In this document: in pieces, positions 1 through 8,504 of the stretch | How the letters are laid out: each line of letters begins with the position of its first letter | Position numbering within the stretch: the stretch's first letter is position 1 | Made by a program: the position numbers and the translations under genes | NCBI RefSeq assembly: GCF_001510665.1 | Contig: NZ_LMTI01000006.1 | Location: forward strand, 149,844-213,843 | Reading direction: 5' to 3' | DNA from: Bacillus sp. FJAT-27445 | Lineage (GTDB): Bacteria > Bacillota > Bacilli > Bacillales > Cytobacillaceae | Length of the DNA stretch: 64,000 bases | Notes under the pieces: model-generated | Told to the model about the DNA's origin: nothing | The model's input: only the letters and a program-made list of their open reading frames with translations | Database searches by the model: none

Positions 1-357
1 AGTTGGGTTGTCAGAATAAGCCTGGATATATGACAAGCAAAGGGTAAAATCGGGTTGGGTTGTCAGAATAAGCCAGGATATGTGACAAGCAAAGGGTAAA
101 ATCGGGTTGGGTTGTCAGAATAAGCCAGGATAAGTGACAAGCAAAGGATAAAATCGGGTTGGGTTGTCAGAATAAGCCAGGATATGTGACAAGCAAAGGG
201 TAAAATCGGGTTGGGTTGTCAGAATAAGCCAGGATATGTGACAAGCAAAGGGTAAAATCGGGTTGGGTTGTCAGAATAAGCCTGGATATATGACAAGCAA
301 AAGCGAAAATCGGGTTGGGTTGTCAGAATAATCCCGATTAATATGACAAGCAAAGAT
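1..357. repeat. 52-bp tandem repeat array, family A, array 1
   Basis: About seven head-to-tail copies of a 52-bp unit start with TTGGGTTGTCAG at 3, 55, 107, 159, 211, 263 and 315. The array probably continues left of the window. Each unit carries an inverted pair TTGTCA / TGACAA separated by 17 bases, so every copy could form a small hairpin or bind a dyadic protein. Copies differ by only a few bases. The array ends next to the stop codon of the minus-strand gene that follows. The same unit forms a second array at 15242-15742. Confidence 0.95.
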
Positions 358-1767
358 TTATGGTGAAATCTCAAAAACAGTCCCTCGGTTAAAATCGGTC
401 ACCCTCATGGAGCCATATACCCCTAAATAGAGTCTCGTTTGGTTCAGATTTGTTCCGAGACTAACATAATAAGCCGATTGAGAACCAAAAGGATTATCGG
501 TTTCTATGACACTATAATCGTTTAGTTTTCCATCTGTTCTTGCGGTGGAATAAGCTAAAACGCCTCTAACCGGGGAGGATTCCTTTCGGGCAAGGTCGGT
601 AAACAGAACGCTTCCCGTTAAGGCAGGGATTCCACTCCCCATATAGGCTTGCACTCCGGTAAGTGCTGTCCCGCCGAACTTATCGGGCCGGGAATCTTTA
701 TGAAGATAGGTGGTTAAAGGCGGGAGGCGCCTCACTGACGTATTTACTGCATCACTGTAATAGGCAAATGTATGCGCATTTGAACCAGGATTCCCGGGGC
801 AGCCCCTTATAACCGGTGTGGGAAACGTGCCTTCCCATCCTCGCCAGCCAAAGTTAATCAATCCTGTTTGCTCGAGTTCAGCGTTCATTTGAGCGGCTTT
901 AACAAGTTGAGTAACTGGTATTGGTTTATATTGAACAAATGAAAAAATAGACTCTGCAAAGTCTTGGCCGACAATTCCCGCATATTTCATATACAGCTGC
1001 TGAATCCTTTGATATGAAATGCCTGGTATATTTCGAACTCCTTTGGCAATTACCGTGAGGGTTTCCTGAATTGGCAGGGGAAGTTCATTAAATCGCGTGA
1101 CGACAGGCGGGTTGGTGATAGACGTATTTTTACCTACATCAATTTCGATGATTTTCCCCGCAATTTCCATGTCGTCCTGGGCTAAATTAAATGGATCATA
1201 GCCTGACCCGCCATCGCCCGTTGTTAAAACAAGCTTTCCTGTTTCAGGTGAAAAGTTCAGGCTGTTGACGCCATTATGGTTAAAAAATGGCCTCCTTACG
1301 TTAAGCAACGTTCGCCGTTTCTGGGGCTGGCCATTCGCCCGTAATATCCATTCTTCAACTGTATCAATATGGTCATAGCGCGTTTCTCTGTTTGTCCACC
1401 TTAGGTTTAACGTTCTGGGATCGCACGGATTAGGCGCAAAATGCTCAGAAAGTGCACCCGGGCCTTGTGTTCCAGCTGCTGAATAATGAAGATAAAAGAG
1501 GCCATTGCTGTGAAATTCGGGATGAAACGCGAGCCCGAGCAACCCCCGTTCATCATACCCGCCACCGGAAGTACCGAGCTTAATGATCCGCAGGCGAATG
1601 TCTAAAAAAGTCCTTAGCCCTCCGTCTCCTATGTAAAAAATCTCCCCCACCTGAGTTGCAATGAATAATCTTTCAACCGGGTCCCCCGGAAGGAACGCTG
1701 TTTTCATTACAGTCGGTAAATTTATATTCCGTACAATCGGCTGTAAACGAACCTTAACTTTTCTCAA
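358..1767 (-). CDS. Glucose/sorbosone dehydrogenase-like (PQQ-type beta-propeller) protein
   Basis: This 469-residue protein resembles the GSDH family of six-bladed beta-propeller sugar dehydrogenases (YliI/HIPL type). What supports this is the family signature ERGLLGLAFHPEF followed by NGLFYLHYS near residue 80, then FNHNGVNSLNFSPETGKL and TTGDGGSGYDP near residue 190. Family members usually use PQQ to oxidise soluble sugars, but substrate and cofactor cannot be read here. No signal peptide or lipobox is visible, which is unusual for this mostly exported family. The start is TTG, with GGGGG about 10 bases upstream; no in-frame ATG has a better site. It stands alone between a repeat array and the tat genes. 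Confidence 0.8.
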   Translation of the reverse strand: MRKVKVRLQPIVRNINLPTVMKTAFLPGDPVERLFIATQVGEIFYIGDGGLRTFLDIRLRIIKLGTSGGGYDERGLLGLAFHPEFHSNGLFYLHYSAAGTQGPGALSEHFAPNPCDPRTLNLRWTNRETRYDHIDTVEEWILRANGQPQKRRTLLNVRRPFFNHNGVNSLNFSPETGKLVLTTGDGGSGYDPFNLAQDDMEIAGKIIEIDVGKNTSITNPPVVTRFNELPLPIQETLTVIAKGVRNIPGISYQRIQQLYMKYAGIVGQDFAESIFSFVQYKPIPVTQLVKAAQMNAELEQTGLINFGWRGWEGTFPTPVIRGCPGNPGSNAHTFAYYSDAVNTSVRRLPPLTTYLHKDSRPDKFGGTALTGVQAYMGSGIPALTGSVLFTDLARKESSPVRGVLAYSTARTDGKLNDYSVIETDNPFGSQSAYYVSLGTNLNQTRLYLGVYGSMRVTDFNRGTVFEISP

Positions 1768-1930
1768 CGGACATTCCCCCCGTTCTTATCGGTTCTTTTT
1801 TATAAGAATATGGTTTGATTTGCTCTATTAGTACCGGGCGGGGCAGAGGAATCCTACTAGATACTGTATTGTTTTTAGAATCAGCGGATTTTAGGGAAGG
1901 GAGGCCGAGGGGATTTGAAAACCGTGATTC

Positions 1931-1972
1931 AATAAAAAAGGAGAGTAAATCATTTGCGATTTACTCTTCTAT
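1931..1972 (-). terminator. Intrinsic terminator downstream of tatC
   Basis: The inverted repeat GAGTAAATC / GATTTACTC has a six-base loop. On the minus strand it is followed by a T-rich run, directly after the tatC stop. Confidence 0.7.
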
Positions 1973-1996
1973 CCTTTTGTTTATCGCTGTAGTGCT

Positions 1997-2731
1997 CTAA
2001 GTATTGAGGGAAATACCTGTTTCAGCCTTGATTCTTTTTTTATAAATAAGATTGGAAAGAGATACACTGATTTCGTAAAGCGTTAGTAAGGGAACGATGA
2101 CTAAGATATCTGAAACGATATCCGGCGGTGTTATTAGAATGGACAAGACCACCAAAGCAAAGTAGGAAATTTTTCGAGCCTTCTTGAGCCTTGCAGGATT
2201 CAAGATCCCTAATCTCGTTAAAAACATAACAACGAGCGGCATTTCAAATATAAATCCGAACGGAAGTGTTAGGTTAATCATAAACGCAAAATATTTTTCA
2301 GCTGTAAACATTGTTTCGAATTCCCCGGCAGAGAGGCTTGTAAGGAAACCCAACACGATTGGAAAAAGAACGAAATATCCAAAACAAATCCCCACAACAA
2401 ATAATATAAATAAACCTGGAATAAACTTAAGCGTCACTTGTTTCTCTTCTTCCTTTAATGCAGGGGAAACAAATTTCCACGTTTGATATGCAGCCAGGGG
2501 AATGGTACATGCAATGGCAAAAACACATGATAAAGTCATATAAACCCATAAAATATCACTTGGGCCCAGCACTGCCAGCTTCCCGTAATAATCCCTGATT
2601 AGCCAGCGATACAAATCTGGCACAAAAATAATTGTTGCCATTAAAAAAAAGATAAAGCCGCACATTGTTATGATTATACGACGGCGAAGTTCCTCTAAAT
2701 GTCCAATTAAATGGGTATCTTTTGCTAGCAT
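1997..2731 (-). CDS. tatC: Sec-independent protein translocase TatC
   Basis: TatC is the multispanning receptor of the twin-arginine translocase, which exports folded proteins with an RR signal. The 244-residue protein starts with the typical cytoplasmic segment containing HLEELRRRI and has about six hydrophobic segments. It also has the conserved FxFxxP-type region near KFVSPALKEEE and FEMPLVV further on. Length is normal for the family. The ATG is preceded by GGAGGAGG. tatA lies just upstream on the same strand, separated by a strong hairpin. The Tat substrate phoX is divergent, as in the phoD-tatAd-tatCd locus of B. subtilis, so this pair probably serves PhoX. Confidence 0.96.
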   Translation of the reverse strand: MLAKDTHLIGHLEELRRRIIITMCGFIFFLMATIIFVPDLYRWLIRDYYGKLAVLGPSDILWVYMTLSCVFAIACTIPLAAYQTWKFVSPALKEEEKQVTLKFIPGLFILFVVGICFGYFVLFPIVLGFLTSLSAGEFETMFTAEKYFAFMINLTLPFGFIFEMPLVVMFLTRLGILNPARLKKARKISYFALVVLSILITPPDIVSDILVIVPLLTLYEISVSLSNLIYKKRIKAETGISLNT

Positions 2732-2762
2732 TTATACTGCCTCCTCCTGTTAATCCTTCAGT

Positions 2763-2803
2763 AAAAAGAAGATGTAAGCACAAATTGTCGCTTACATCTT
2801 CTT
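2763..2803 (-). terminator. Strong hairpin terminator between tatA and tatC
   Basis: A 14-bp inverted repeat, AAGAAGATGTAAGC / GCTTACATCTTCTT, has a 10-base loop. On the minus strand it runs into TTTTT. It lies inside the tatA-tatC operon, so it probably works as a partial terminator or mRNA stabiliser that raises TatA over TatC. Confidence 0.75.
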
Positions 2804-2810
2804 GTTTTGG

Positions 2811-3011
2811 CTAAATTCCTTTTTCCTCAGGAAGAATTTTCTTCTCTTTTGTATGTTCTTCGTCGGCAACCAGCTCACGGGTAGACTTTTTGAATTCCTT
2901 TAATGTAGATCCAACAGCTCGTCCTAATTCAGGTAATTTGGATGGACCGAAAATAATTAAAGCAATCACTAGAACGAGAATTAATCCTGGTATTCCGATA
3001 TTTTGAAGCAA
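2811..3011 (-). CDS. tatA: Sec-independent protein translocase TatA (TatAd-like)
   Basis: TatA is the small pore-forming subunit of the Tat translocase: one N-terminal transmembrane helix, a hinge, then an amphipathic helix. The protein reads [15 protein letters not shown], then [11 protein letters not shown], which closely matches the TatAd subtype (NIGIPGLI... FGPSKLPE). The chosen start is a TTG at 3011, eight bases after GGAGG, giving 66 residues. A longer reading from 3026 would place the GGAGG inside the gene and add residues the family lacks. The C-terminus is charged (EEHTKEKK). It is co-transcribed with tatC across the hairpin at 2763-2803. Confidence 0.93.
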   Translation of the reverse strand: MLQNIGIPGLILVLVIALIIFGPSKLPELGRAVGSTLKEFKKSTRELVADEEHTKEKKILPEEKGI

Positions 3012-3288
3012 GGACTGCACCTCCAATTGTATATGAGCGCTAAAACATTCTCTTTTTTCATACGGCCGTGTTCTATTGTCTTGTGCCCCCTTCGAAGTTG
3101 GTTATGTAATCACCTTGATTATAGTGAAAGAGTAGGCAAATGTTTATAAAACGAGTGTAAAGAATAGTAAAAATAGTATTAACATTGTTACAGCAATATA
3201 GAGTAATCCTAGGTTTTTCTGTGGTTTCCGCTTGATAAAATAAAGCTTCCAAGAGTAACCAATGCAGGTAGTTTAACGTTTATCGTTG

Positions 3289-3326
3289 TTGATAACCCTT
3301 ACAACCACAGTTTACATATCTTAATA
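3289..3326 (+). promoter_or_regulatory. Possible PhoP-binding (Pho box) region upstream of phoX
   Basis: Four TT(A/T)ANA-like hexamers, TTGATA (3289), TTACAA (3299), TTTACA (3311) and TTAATA (3321), are spaced 10, 12 and 10 bases apart. This approximates the 11-base helical period of Bacillus PhoP direct repeats. They lie about 100-140 bases before the phosphatase start. The match is imperfect and rests on sequence pattern plus gene context. Confidence 0.4.
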
Positions 3327-3428
3327 ATTTTTTACTTAACCCATACAAGGTTTCAACCATTTATTAAAATTCGCAGACTATTCTAAACCTGTGCTTCGAA
3401 AAATACCTGTAAAGGGGCTGCGTATTCT

Positions 3429-4874
3429 ATGGATACTAAACAAACTACGAAAAATGGCTTGAACAGACGGGATTTCTTAAAGGCTGGAGGAATGGGGACA
3501 CTTGCTCTGACTCTTGGATCAACTGGTGTTCTCGCACTTGGTTCTAAAGTGTTAGCAGATAAAAATGATAATCCTGCAAGCGGCTTTGCCGGATATGGTC
3601 CTTTGGTTCCGGATCCGAACGGAATTCTTGATCTTCCACAAGGCTTCCACTACAAAATTATTTCGCTAGAAGGCGAAGCAATGTCAGACGGCAGCAAAAT
3701 CCCTGGAGCGTTTGATGGGATGGCAGCATTTGAAGGACCAAATAATACAACGATTCTTGTCCGTAACCATGAATTAGGGACAAATGCAAAGCATCCAGTA
3801 GTTGGAAAAAGCCCTTATGACCCAGCGGCTGTAGGTGGAACAACGGCTCTAGTTGTTGGCCAAAATGGAGAAGTCATTAAAGAATATGTAACATCCTCCG
3901 GGACAATCCGAAATTGTGCTGGCGGTGCCACGCCATGGGGAACATGGCTGACATGTGAAGAAACACGTTCCGAAACACACGGTTATGTTTTTGAAGTCGA
4001 TCCAACACAGCCGGAAAACGAATTGTCCAGAACCCCGATAAAGGAAATGGGGCGTTTCTCACACGAGGCATGTGCAATCGATCCATCGACAGGTTATGTA
4101 TACTTAACAGAAGATGCCAGCCCGAGCTACTTCTACCGTTTCATTCCGAATGACACAAGCCAAACAGTAGGCTCCTTACATAAAGGCGGTAAGCTTTATG
4201 CCGCGGCGATTGAAGCAGTAACAGATCCATCGGCAAGTACGTTTAAAACAGGACAAACATTCCAAGTTGTATGGAAAGAAGTTGATGCTCATTTCTGCCG
4301 CGAGGATGCGAAGAAGCATAACTGCATTGAATTCTCTAGACTAGAGGGAGCGTTCTTCCAGAGCGGAGTTTTCTGGTTCGATGACACATCTGCCGGCGAG
4401 AAAAAACTTGGACGCGTCTACCGTTATATTCCTCACACGAATACATTGGAGTTGTTTTATGAGGGAAATGATGCCCGAGATATGGAATATCCAGATAATA
4501 TCTGCATGACTCCTTGGGGCGACCTTTGGATTGCGGAAGATGGTTCCGGCCAAGACCGTCTACTTGGAATTACACCAGAAGGAAACGTCTATGTTTTTGC
4601 CGCCAACCGCTTAAGTGATTCTGAATTGGCAGGCCCAACTTTCTCGCCAGACGGAAACACACTGTTTGTCAATATTCAAGATCCAGGTAAAACCTTTGCG
4701 ATTTGGGGACCGTTCCAACGCCGAAACTCGGCGCGCGCTAGGGAAATGTCCTATGCTGCTCCTTCGAATCTTGCACCGCAAGTTTCAGAAAAAGTGGCTA
4801 AGGCTGCCGAGGAACAAGGTATGTCTATTCTAGAAGCGGCAGCATTCGTACGCGCTGGAGTGGATATCGGCTAA
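3429..4874 (+). CDS. phoX: PhoX-family alkaline phosphatase, Tat-exported
   Basis: The 481-residue protein belongs to the PhoX (DUF839) family, secreted Ca/Fe-dependent phosphatases that release phosphate from organic esters. The N-terminus has a Tat signal: NRRDFLKAGGMGTLALTLG followed by an alanine-containing region ending near residue 45. Family segments seen include RNHELGTNAKHPV, GGATPWGTWLTCEET (about 160), RFSHEACAIDPSTGYVYLTED and EYPDNICMTPWGDLWIAEDG (about 360). AAGGGG lies 11 bases before the ATG. It is divergent from tatA-tatC, its likely export machinery, and a Pho-box-like array precedes it, so phosphate starvation control is plausible. Confidence 0.92.
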   Translation: MDTKQTTKNGLNRRDFLKAGGMGTLALTLGSTGVLALGSKVLADKNDNPASGFAGYGPLVPDPNGILDLPQGFHYKIISLEGEAMSDGSKIPGAFDGMAAFEGPNNTTILVRNHELGTNAKHPVVGKSPYDPAAVGGTTALVVGQNGEVIKEYVTSSGTIRNCAGGATPWGTWLTCEETRSETHGYVFEVDPTQPENELSRTPIKEMGRFSHEACAIDPSTGYVYLTEDASPSYFYRFIPNDTSQTVGSLHKGGKLYAAAIEAVTDPSASTFKTGQTFQVVWKEVDAHFCREDAKKHNCIEFSRLEGAFFQSGVFWFDDTSAGEKKLGRVYRYIPHTNTLELFYEGNDARDMEYPDNICMTPWGDLWIAEDGSGQDRLLGITPEGNVYVFAANRLSDSELAGPTFSPDGNTLFVNIQDPGKTFAIWGPFQRRNSARAREMSYAAPSNLAPQVSEKVAKAAEEQGMSILEAAAFVRAGVDIG

Positions 4875-4905
4875 GAGGAACGGTTCTGCTTAGTTGGAAA
4901 GTGAA

Positions 4906-4952
4906 CGGGGACGGTTATCTATTTGCCAAGGCAAACAGGAACCGTCCCTCTT
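4906..4952 (+). terminator. Terminator-like repeat, family E copy 1
   Basis: Arms GGGACGGTT (4908-4916) and AACCGTCCC (4940-4948) follow phoX and are trailed by CTCTTTAGTT. The loop contains GCCAAGGCAAACAGG. A related hairpin with the same arms is at 7351-7404, so this is a dispersed terminator-like repeat. Confidence 0.7.
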
Positions 4953-4955
4953 TAG

Positions 4956-5135
4956 TTAATAAGATGAGCTAAGCCTGGTGTATTCATATGTAAATGGCTG
5001 GGAAAGTTCGAGGGTGGCGATATCGGCATCAATAAGGGCGTACCCATTCCTTTGTTGTGCGAGTAGGGCTTTCTTTAGCTGAAGTATGCTCATCCCTGGG
5101 CGTTTTTTTAGCATTTCTTGTAACGTCGTTTCCAT
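4956..5135 (-). CDS. Small hypothetical protein (59 aa)
   Basis: I do not recognise this protein. The proposed ATG at 5135 gives a 59-residue soluble product starting METTLQEMLKKR, with a helical N-terminal half (ILQLKKALLAQQRNG) and a short hydrophobic-polar tail. AAAGGATG precedes the ATG at suitable spacing. An upstream TTG at 5153 is possible but lacks a site. It sits convergent to phoX, and the family E hairpin may terminate both. Being a short ORF with plausible composition, it is only moderately supported. Confidence 0.5.
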   Translation of the reverse strand: METTLQEMLKKRPGMSILQLKKALLAQQRNGYALIDADIATLELSQPFTYEYTRLSSSY

Positions 5136-5314
5136 GCGGAGACATCCTTTCACTCTTTGTTAACACTATTATCACATTGTTTTCGTGATAAATGATGCTA
5201 TAATTGTTGCGGCATTTTGGACAATTAGTGTCAAATTTTTGATTTTTTTGGGATGTTTTCGAGAGATGGAGACTGTTCGTGTAGGGGAAACTAGGGATGA
5301 GCTGCTTGATGGCA

Positions 5315-5333
5315 TGGGCCAATTTTCAAAAAA
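5315..5333 (+). repeat. Family C motif, copy at 5.3 kb
   Basis: TGGGCCAATTTTCAAAAA matches the conserved 3' end of the family C elements (15.9, 21.2, 22.9, 24.5, 28.1, 50.1 and 58.4 kb), in the same plus orientation. It abuts a bidirectional terminator hairpin. Confidence 0.7.
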
Positions 5334-5359
5334 AAACACCGCACGAGGGTGCGGTGTTT
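5334..5359. terminator. Bidirectional terminator hairpin
   Basis: AAACACCGCAC / GTGCGGTGTTT form a tight 11-bp stem with a four-base loop. A-rich sequence lies on the left, so it can terminate the minus-strand zinc-ribbon gene that ends at 5365. Confidence 0.75.
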
Positions 5360-5364
5360 CAACG

Positions 5365-5511
5365 TCATTGGTTATTTAAAATTTCGTCTTCTTCGTGAAA
5401 GGCTTCAGGGGAAGTAGAATCGTTGCAATTCCAACAATAGCTTCTATTGCTTTCCCATTTGTTTAGCTGGTCCCCACAATAGACGCATTCATTCGGATCA
5501 GATTGTATCAT
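5365..5511 (-). CDS. Small four-cysteine zinc-ribbon-like protein (48 aa)
   Basis: This short gene encodes 48 residues beginning MIQSDPNECVYCGDQLN. It has two CxxC pairs, CVYC near residue 9 and CWNC near residue 29, spaced like a small zinc ribbon, followed by an acidic tail (FHEEDEILNNQ). The ATG is preceded by AAGGAGG seven bases away, a near-perfect Bacillus ribosome binding site. A terminator hairpin directly follows the stop. I do not recognise a named family; the metal-binding role is inferred from the cysteine pattern only. Confidence 0.72.
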   Translation of the reverse strand: MIQSDPNECVYCGDQLNKWESNRSYCWNCNDSTSPEAFHEEDEILNNQ

Positions 5512-5648
5512 CAACCGTTCCTCCTTCCGCATTATTAAACCATAGGCGAAGTGGAAAAAGTCAGAACGAACCTAAATCCAGGGATTGTCCTTTAGATTAT
5601 TTGCTTTACCCTATTTTATTAGTGTTTAAACTATTTAATGACTGTTCC

Positions 5649-6263
5649 TTAGTTATTAATGTACTTCTCAAAAACCGCTCCGAAATCTTTTTGATGGTAT
5701 TGTTCGCGTGTCGATTTCAGCCACTCGAAGCTAAACTCGGTTATCTGCTTGTACTGTTCAGCGAGCACAACGTCAGCCGGCCTTGAGTTTTGCAGGATAG
5801 TTGTGGCCTTATCAAGGCTTGCGCTGGCCATTTGCAGCATAATATTGTTTTCGATTGTAACTTCGGATATGTAGAGCAGGGCTTTGTAGAGGTCGTTCAG
5901 TTTATTGATTTGCTTTTTGTCGACATCAATGCTGAACTGCTGGTTTCCCAAAGTGAATTTTATCTCGATATCGAGGTCAACCCTTCCCGCTGTTTCAAGC
6001 AGGACATCGGTGATTTTATACTGAGAATAAGGATAGCGTTTCAGTATCCGCTTGGAGGAAATCGCATTTTCCCCGTCAACATGAAGGAAGGCCAAATTTG
6101 TGAAGCAATATTCATCCGCTTTCGTCTTAATCAGGAAGTAAATTTTCTCATTATCTTCATGGCGGACATAGTCATCTGCATCCGTTTTGTCAAAGTCCTG
6201 AGGCTCAATGATTTTTCCAATATCCGACAAGCCAAGAGCATCGGAAGCCAGTTTTTTAAACAT
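5649..6263 (-). CDS. yvbH: YvbH-like PH-domain protein
   Basis: The 204-residue product begins MFKKLASDALGLSDIGKII and closely resembles Bacillus YvbH, which has a bacterial PH-like domain (DUF1696) and a C-terminal helical YvbH extension. Conserved stretches include DYVRHEDNEKIYFLIK, KADEYCFTN and SSKRILKRYPYSQYKI in the PH-like domain (residues 25-110). A helical tail follows (NDLYKALLYISEV). The start at 6263 follows GAGAGG; an upstream extension of the frame is low-complexity and not conserved, so it was dropped. Its biochemical role is unknown. It is divergent from hisJ. Confidence 0.85.
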   Translation of the reverse strand: MFKKLASDALGLSDIGKIIEPQDFDKTDADDYVRHEDNEKIYFLIKTKADEYCFTNLAFLHVDGENAISSKRILKRYPYSQYKITDVLLETAGRVDLDIEIKFTLGNQQFSIDVDKKQINKLNDLYKALLYISEVTIENNIMLQMASASLDKATTILQNSRPADVVLAEQYKQITEFSFEWLKSTREQYHQKDFGAVFEKYINN

Positions 6264-6486
6264 TTTCCTCTCACCCTTTTCCATTTTAATTAACAATTTC
6301 ATTTTACCATAACGGCCTTTTTTAAAATTTATCTTTTTGGATAAAAACGATTTTTTGATATAGGATGGGATAGAAGGTCGTTTGCCAAAAGGGAGAAGAG
6401 AACTTCTGAAGGGGATTTTTGGTTTTTGCCGAATTAAAGGAATAGGGCTTTTTTGGAACTTTAAAAGATAGTAGGAGGATTTTGAC

Positions 6487-7308
6487 TTGAATAAACCAAC
6501 CGTGCTATTCGATCTGCATACCCACCATGACCGCTGCGGCCATGCGCGCGGGAACATTGAAAGCTATATTGAAGCGGCAATCGAAAAAGGAATGACAGCT
6601 GTTGGAATTTCCGACCACTCTCCTTATTTTGCCGAAGAAGAGGACCGGCCATTTCCTGGAGTGACGATGGCGAAGAGTGAATTTGAAGGTTACGTGCAGG
6701 AAGTTCTGCAGTTAAAGGAAAAATATAATGGGAAAATTGATGTATTGTTGGGAGTGGAAGCAGACTTTTTTCCAAAACATGTGGAAGTATACCGACGCTT
6801 TCTAAACAAATATCCGTTTGATTATATTATTGGTTCTGTGCATTTTGTGGAGGATGTCAGCATTTTTAAAAAGATGCGGTGGGACGGTCTTTCAAATAGT
6901 GAAAAAGTACGTGTGAAGGATGCCTATTACTCATTAATCGAACAATCGGCACGAAGCGGCCTGTTCCAAATCCTTGGCCACATTGATGCAATGAAGGGAT
7001 TCTATCCATCTTTTTCGTCAATCGAGACCAATGCAATTGAAAAAACGCTCAAAATCATTGGTGAACAGGATGTTGCCATTGAAATTAACACTTCTGGCAA
7101 AACGAAGGACTGCGGAGGTTGGTACCCTTCTGACAAAATATTGGAAGTTGCCAAGCATTACGGAGTAACAGTCACGTTTGGCTCTGATGCCCATGACCCC
7201 GAAAGAGTAGGAGACGACTTCGACTTTGTCCGGCAACGCCTCAAAGAAATCGGCTTTACCGAGTGGGTTTATTTTAAGGAGAAGAAGAGGGTGGCTGTGC
7301 CGCTATAA
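6487..7308 (+). CDS. hisJ: Histidinol-phosphatase, PHP type
   Basis: This PHP-domain phosphoesterase (273 residues) probably hydrolyses histidinol phosphate to histidinol in histidine biosynthesis, like Bacillus HisJ. Metal-binding motifs are visible: DLHTHHDRCGHARG near residue 9, GISDHSPYF near 42, GVEADFFP near 97, GSVHFVED near 120, GHIDAMKGF near 160 and FGSDAHDPERVG near 233. The TTG start lies eight bases after AGGAGG. It stands alone, with a bidirectional terminator at 7351-7404. Related PHP phosphatases act on other substrates, so substrate is family-based inference. Confidence 0.88.
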   Translation: MNKPTVLFDLHTHHDRCGHARGNIESYIEAAIEKGMTAVGISDHSPYFAEEEDRPFPGVTMAKSEFEGYVQEVLQLKEKYNGKIDVLLGVEADFFPKHVEVYRRFLNKYPFDYIIGSVHFVEDVSIFKKMRWDGLSNSEKVRVKDAYYSLIEQSARSGLFQILGHIDAMKGFYPSFSSIETNAIEKTLKIIGEQDVAIEINTSGKTKDCGGWYPSDKILEVAKHYGVTVTFGSDAHDPERVGDDFDFVRQRLKEIGFTEWVYFKEKKRVAVPL

Positions 7309-7350
7309 CGGGTTAGTGTGTTCCGGTACTCTTCATTATGTATTTTTCCT

Positions 7351-7404
7351 AAAAAAAGGGGACGGTTCCCTTTGCTTATCGGCAAACAAGAACCGTCCCT
7401 TTTT
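7351..7404. terminator. Bidirectional terminator, family E copy 2
   Basis: AAAAAAA-GGGGACGGTTC and GAACCGTCCC-TTTTT are perfect arms between convergent hisJ and the EIIC-like gene. The loop contains GGCAAACAAG, shared with the 4.9-kb copy. Confidence 0.85.
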
Positions 7405-7422
7405 GCATGGTTAAACGATCGT

Positions 7423-8451
7423 CTATTGCAATTCCATCTTCATGTCGGCAGCTTTTGCCCAACCTTTTAGGCTTATGAGTTTAAAGATTCCTAGTGAAAT
7501 AATGATTGGTAAAATAACGCCAACAGCAATATAGATTGCCAGGACGACCGGGCCTTGTTCCGCCAAAATGTTAATCGGCGCGATCAAAGAATTCAAACCG
7601 AGTCCAGCAAGCTGATAAGGCACTTGAAAATCAAAAATGACTGTTGCAATTGGTGCGCAAATGATTGCCGCGATAAATGGCGGAATCGCCAACCGAGGAT
7701 TTTTCACAAGGTTAGGGAATTGAACTTTAGGCGTAATGAGCGATTGAGCAATATTAGCACCAACATCATTTTGTTTATAGGACATTGCTGTAAATGCAGC
7801 AAATTGTACCGTACAGCCGATCAATGCCGCCGCGCTGGAAACGGGATCAAGCTGCAAAGCGACTGCGATTGCCGCGGAGGATGCGGGTGACATAAGGAAA
7901 ATGCTCCAAACAAGTGAAATGACCATTGGTCCAATAATAGGAGAACCTTCAACGGATGCAGTAATCTGTGCACTTAGCCAGTTGATCAATGGAGTCGTAA
8001 TGATTGCCAGGAATACTCCGGAGACCCCGCCAACAAAAACAGCCGAAAATGGGATTGCCATCATGTCTAGTTTTGTTTTTCCCATAACTCTTTTTCCTAC
8101 CCAAGTAGCGATAATCGCAGCCAACACAGCACTGAGCGGCTGCCCGGTCACAAGGGTTACCCCGCCGTCTTCAGTAAGTTGGACGGCTTGGGCACCTATC
8201 GTACTTGAAGCCATCGCACTAAAAATAACAAGTGTATTGCCTCCAAGCTGGTAGGCGATCCCCGCGCCAAGTGCCGGAGCGAGCATTAGCTGTGTTGCTT
8301 TTCCAATTTGATTAAAGCCTTCCCAGCCAGTAAAGGTTCCTAACGATTCAATGAGCAGGCCGATTCCGAGCGTAACCAGAACCGCATTGGCGAGTCCTTG
8401 TGAAGCTTTATACATTCGGTCGATCAAATACTTCTTTGTTGATGGTTTCAT
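7423..8451 (-). CDS. PTS EIIC-like membrane transporter (PTS_EIIC_2 type)
   Basis: The 342-residue, very hydrophobic protein has about nine to ten transmembrane segments. It resembles the PTS_EIIC_2 family of orphan EIIC-like permeases: no EIIA or EIIB domain is present or adjacent. Typical segments are QGLANAVLVTLGIGLL, GAGIAYQLGGNTLVIFSAMASSTIGAQ, SPASSAAIAVAL and PKVQFPNLVKNPRL. The substrate cannot be told. The ATG at 8451 follows GGAGG 11 bases upstream; the longer frame to 8520 lacks such a site. A hairpin-plus-T-run in the leader (8505-8540) may attenuate it or terminate the upstream ATPase transcript. Confidence 0.78.
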   Translation of the reverse strand: MKPSTKKYLIDRMYKASQGLANAVLVTLGIGLLIESLGTFTGWEGFNQIGKATQLMLAPALGAGIAYQLGGNTLVIFSAMASSTIGAQAVQLTEDGGVTLVTGQPLSAVLAAIIATWVGKRVMGKTKLDMMAIPFSAVFVGGVSGVFLAIITTPLINWLSAQITASVEGSPIIGPMVISLVWSIFLMSPASSAAIAVALQLDPVSSAAALIGCTVQFAAFTAMSYKQNDVGANIAQSLITPKVQFPNLVKNPRLAIPPFIAAIICAPIATVIFDFQVPYQLAGLGLNSLIAPINILAEQGPVVLAIYIAVGVILPIIISLGIFKLISLKGWAKAADMKMELQ

Positions 8452-8504
8452 TGGTGATTTTTCCTCCTGCAAGTGTTTATTGGAATTTTCTAATTTTTTT
8501 ATCC

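Noticed and set aside
1-357. CRISPR array at the left edge
   Set aside because: The unit is a full 52-bp tandem repeat without unique spacers and no cas genes are present.
1815-2000. Open frame of 61 codons between the dehydrogenase and tatC
   Set aside because: Atypical composition, no ribosome binding site, and it overlaps the tatC terminator hairpin.
2184-2486. 100-codon frame opposite tatC
   Set aside because: It is antisense to a well-conserved gene and lacks a start site.
5029-5379. Overlapping frames around the family C motif
   Set aside because: They cross a clear bidirectional terminator and the zinc-ribbon gene's 3' end.
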